From Nitrospira sp. (GTDB lineage: Bacteria > Nitrospirota > Nitrospiria > Nitrospirales > Nitrospiraceae): a stretch of DNA of 14,802 nucleotides. Within the stretch, counting starts at the first letter, position 1. Each line of letters begins with the position of its first letter. This document shows positions 13,635-14,802 of the stretch, one piece after another. Location: NCBI GenBank assembly GCA_015904075.1, contig JABMDH010000047.1, forward strand, positions 1-14,802, given 5' to 3'. The notes beneath the pieces were generated by a model that was not told where the DNA came from, did no database searches, and saw only the letters and a program-made list of their open reading frames with translations. A program made the translations under genes and the position numbers.

Positions 13635-14069
13635 ATGAAACAACGAGCTGTGTGGGGAATGATCGTAGGAGCAACCTTCGCGATGGCATATGGATGTGTG
13701 TCTCCGCAGCCAGGCCCTGAGCTGCTTGCGCCGACCGAGGCGCAGATGAAAATCAGAAGTGCGCAGACCAGGACCTTTGATGTGAAGGACCGGCATGTCG
13801 CTATGCGCAGTGTCATCGCAGCGCTCCAAGATTTGGGCTTCATCATTGAGCGGGCCAACGACGCGCTCGGTTTGGTCAGCGCGGCCCGATTCGCCGAGCC
13901 GAACTATTATGATGTGCTGGGTGTTACTGTGACCGTCCGTTCTCAAGCGGACGGGCGGGTGATGATCCGAGCCAACGCCATCTACAACAACAAGCCCATT
14001 GAAGACCCCAAGGTCTACCAGAATTTCTTCGCAACGCTTGAACGTTCGTTGTTCATGACGAAGGATTGA
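13635..14069 (+). CDS. Uncharacterised lipoprotein, paralogue 2 of 3
   Basis: 144 residues, the shortest of the three paralogues. Signal peptide ending in AYGC, lipid Cys21; Tyr at the -2 position makes the lipobox imperfect. The shared core is RSAQTRTFDVKDRHVAMRS, ALQDLGFIIERAN, LGLVSAARF and, at the end, VYQNFFATLERSLF. Between them is a short beta segment (GVTVTVRSQADGRVMIRANAIY), much shorter than in the flanking paralogues. This may show the minimal fold of the family. AAGAGG at 13624-13629 precedes ATG 13635; the previous gene stops 13 nt upstream. The function is not known. Confidence 0.85.
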   Translation: MKQRAVWGMIVGATFAMAYGCVSPQPGPELLAPTEAQMKIRSAQTRTFDVKDRHVAMRSVIAALQDLGFIIERANDALGLVSAARFAEPNYYDVLGVTVTVRSQADGRVMIRANAIYNNKPIEDPKVYQNFFATLERSLFMTKD

Positions 14070-14077
14070 AACGGGCG

Positions 14078-14674
14078 ATGCGTTCCGGATGGTACAGACA
14101 AGGCCGCCGGTGGAGAGTCGGTGGGGCTCTGGCATTGCTGGCAGGGATGAGCCTGTTGCTCAACGGGTGTCTCTCACCGTACGAAGCGAGACACGAAAAT
14201 CAGTGGGACTCACGGGACCAGATCTGGTTGTCTGAAGAAAGCCAGGTCAAACTCCGTGCGGCACAGAGTAGGGTGTTTGACAAGACTGACCGTACGGCGA
14301 TCCTTGAAGCGATTGTCGCGACCATGCAGGATATCGGATTCATGGTTGATGTGTTGGATCAAGAGCTGGGTATTGTATCCGCCAAGAAATATGTCGATCT
14401 TGAACGGCCCACGTTCCTGGACCCCTCCTATCTGCTCTATCGTCCCGACACGCTGTTGATTCTTTCCCAGAACATTCATACGTGGGGACCGTTTTTTCAC
14501 CGCAGTGATCTTGTGAGACTGACCGCCACAGTCCGTAAGCGGAACGCGGCACAACTCGTAGTCCGCACCAGCGCGCAGTATTATCTGCGCGCAGTCGAGG
14601 ATCCCGCGCCCTATCAAATATTTTTCCGCACTCTGGAGCAGGCACTCTTTCTCCAGGGGCAACCGGTCGAATAG
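14078..14674 (+). CDS. Uncharacterised lipoprotein, paralogue 3 of 3
   Basis: 198 residues from ATG 14078. A basic N-terminus (about 15 residues with several Arg) leads into a hydrophobic stretch and the good lipobox LNGC, lipid Cys31. The shared core is LRAAQSRVFDKTDRTAILEA, TMQDIGFMVDVLDQELGIVSAKK and, at the end, PYQIFFRTLEQALFLQG. A 30-residue insert after the core (about 110-140, with PSYLLYRPDTLLILSQNIHTW) is followed by two strands, VRLTATVRKR and LVVRTSAQYYL, that align with the middle of paralogue 2. A TTG at 14066 overlapping the previous stop would add four residues, but AAGGA (14061-14065) lies directly against it and suits ATG 14078 better, though at a long 12-nt spacing. Last gene of the operon; function unknown. 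Confidence 0.85.
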   Translation: MRSGWYRQGRRWRVGGALALLAGMSLLLNGCLSPYEARHENQWDSRDQIWLSEESQVKLRAAQSRVFDKTDRTAILEAIVATMQDIGFMVDVLDQELGIVSAKKYVDLERPTFLDPSYLLYRPDTLLILSQNIHTWGPFFHRSDLVRLTATVRKRNAAQLVVRTSAQYYLRAVEDPAPYQIFFRTLEQALFLQGQPVE

Positions 14675-14699
14675 GACCGCGGCGATACTGCTTCTTACG

Positions 14700-14723
14700 T
14701 CGACGGTCAGCAGAGACCGTTGA
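14700..14723 (+). terminator. Hairpin after the lipoprotein operon
   Basis: TCGACGGTC (14700-14708) pairs with GACCGTTGA (14715-14723), one G-U pair, around the loop AGCAGA, 25 nt after the last stop codon. No T-run follows, so it is not a classical intrinsic terminator; it may protect the 3' end or support Rho-dependent termination. The remaining bases to the end of the window contain no supported gene. Confidence 0.35.
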
Positions 14724-14802
14724 GGGCAAGGGATGCGCAGTGTCGTGATGAGCGACGATCAGCAGTACGGGCCTATCTGTTTCTGACTTTAAGATGATAT
14801 GA

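Overview
The window is bacterial, Gram-negative and moderately GC-rich. It contains four lipoproteins, a SecDF/YajC set and a LOS/LPS-type glycosyltransferase tail. The gene style and the mix (ArgRS, Tgt, YajC, SecD, SecF, an NtrB/NtrC-like pair, an HDOD protein) would fit Nitrospirota such as Nitrospira. That is an impression from composition and content, not a database match.

Layout. (1) 1-6520, all plus strand: the 3' end of a glycosyltransferase family 9 gene, then argS, tgt, yajC, secD and secF. tgt-yajC-secD-secF is a classical order; it links queuosine tRNA modification with the accessory complex that helps the SecYEG translocon. (2) 6687-11308: a membrane histidine kinase with a Cache-like sensor, HAMP and three PAS domains, overlapping by 4 nt a sigma54-activating NtrC-type response regulator that carries an unusual four-cysteine linker. 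(3) 11433-12236, minus strand: an HDOD signalling protein convergent with the regulator. (4) 12237-12537: a divergent intergenic region with a hairpin over the HDOD ribosome binding site, a possible sigma28-like promoter and a G-quadruplex motif. (5) 12538-14674: a tight operon of four predicted lipoproteins, first a BamE/SmpA-like protein and then three paralogues of one uncharacterised family.

The most striking sequence-level signal is two perfect tandem duplications of exactly the same 99-bp period, at unrelated places. One spans the yajC-secD junction (3745-3944). The other lies inside the first lipoprotein gene (12558-12755), where it doubles the signal peptide and lipobox in frame. The equal unit length with unrelated content points to an assembly joint between contigs sharing a 99-base k-mer overlap rather than two biological events; read mapping would settle it. 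The best biological candidates are the lipoprotein operon and the cysteine-linker regulator.

Working together: tgt to secF serve tRNA modification and protein export. The kinase/regulator pair should convert a periplasmic signal into sigma54-dependent transcription; its targets are not visible here. The lipoprotein operon is envelope-directed and would depend on Sec export, but no regulatory link between the blocks can be shown from sequence alone.
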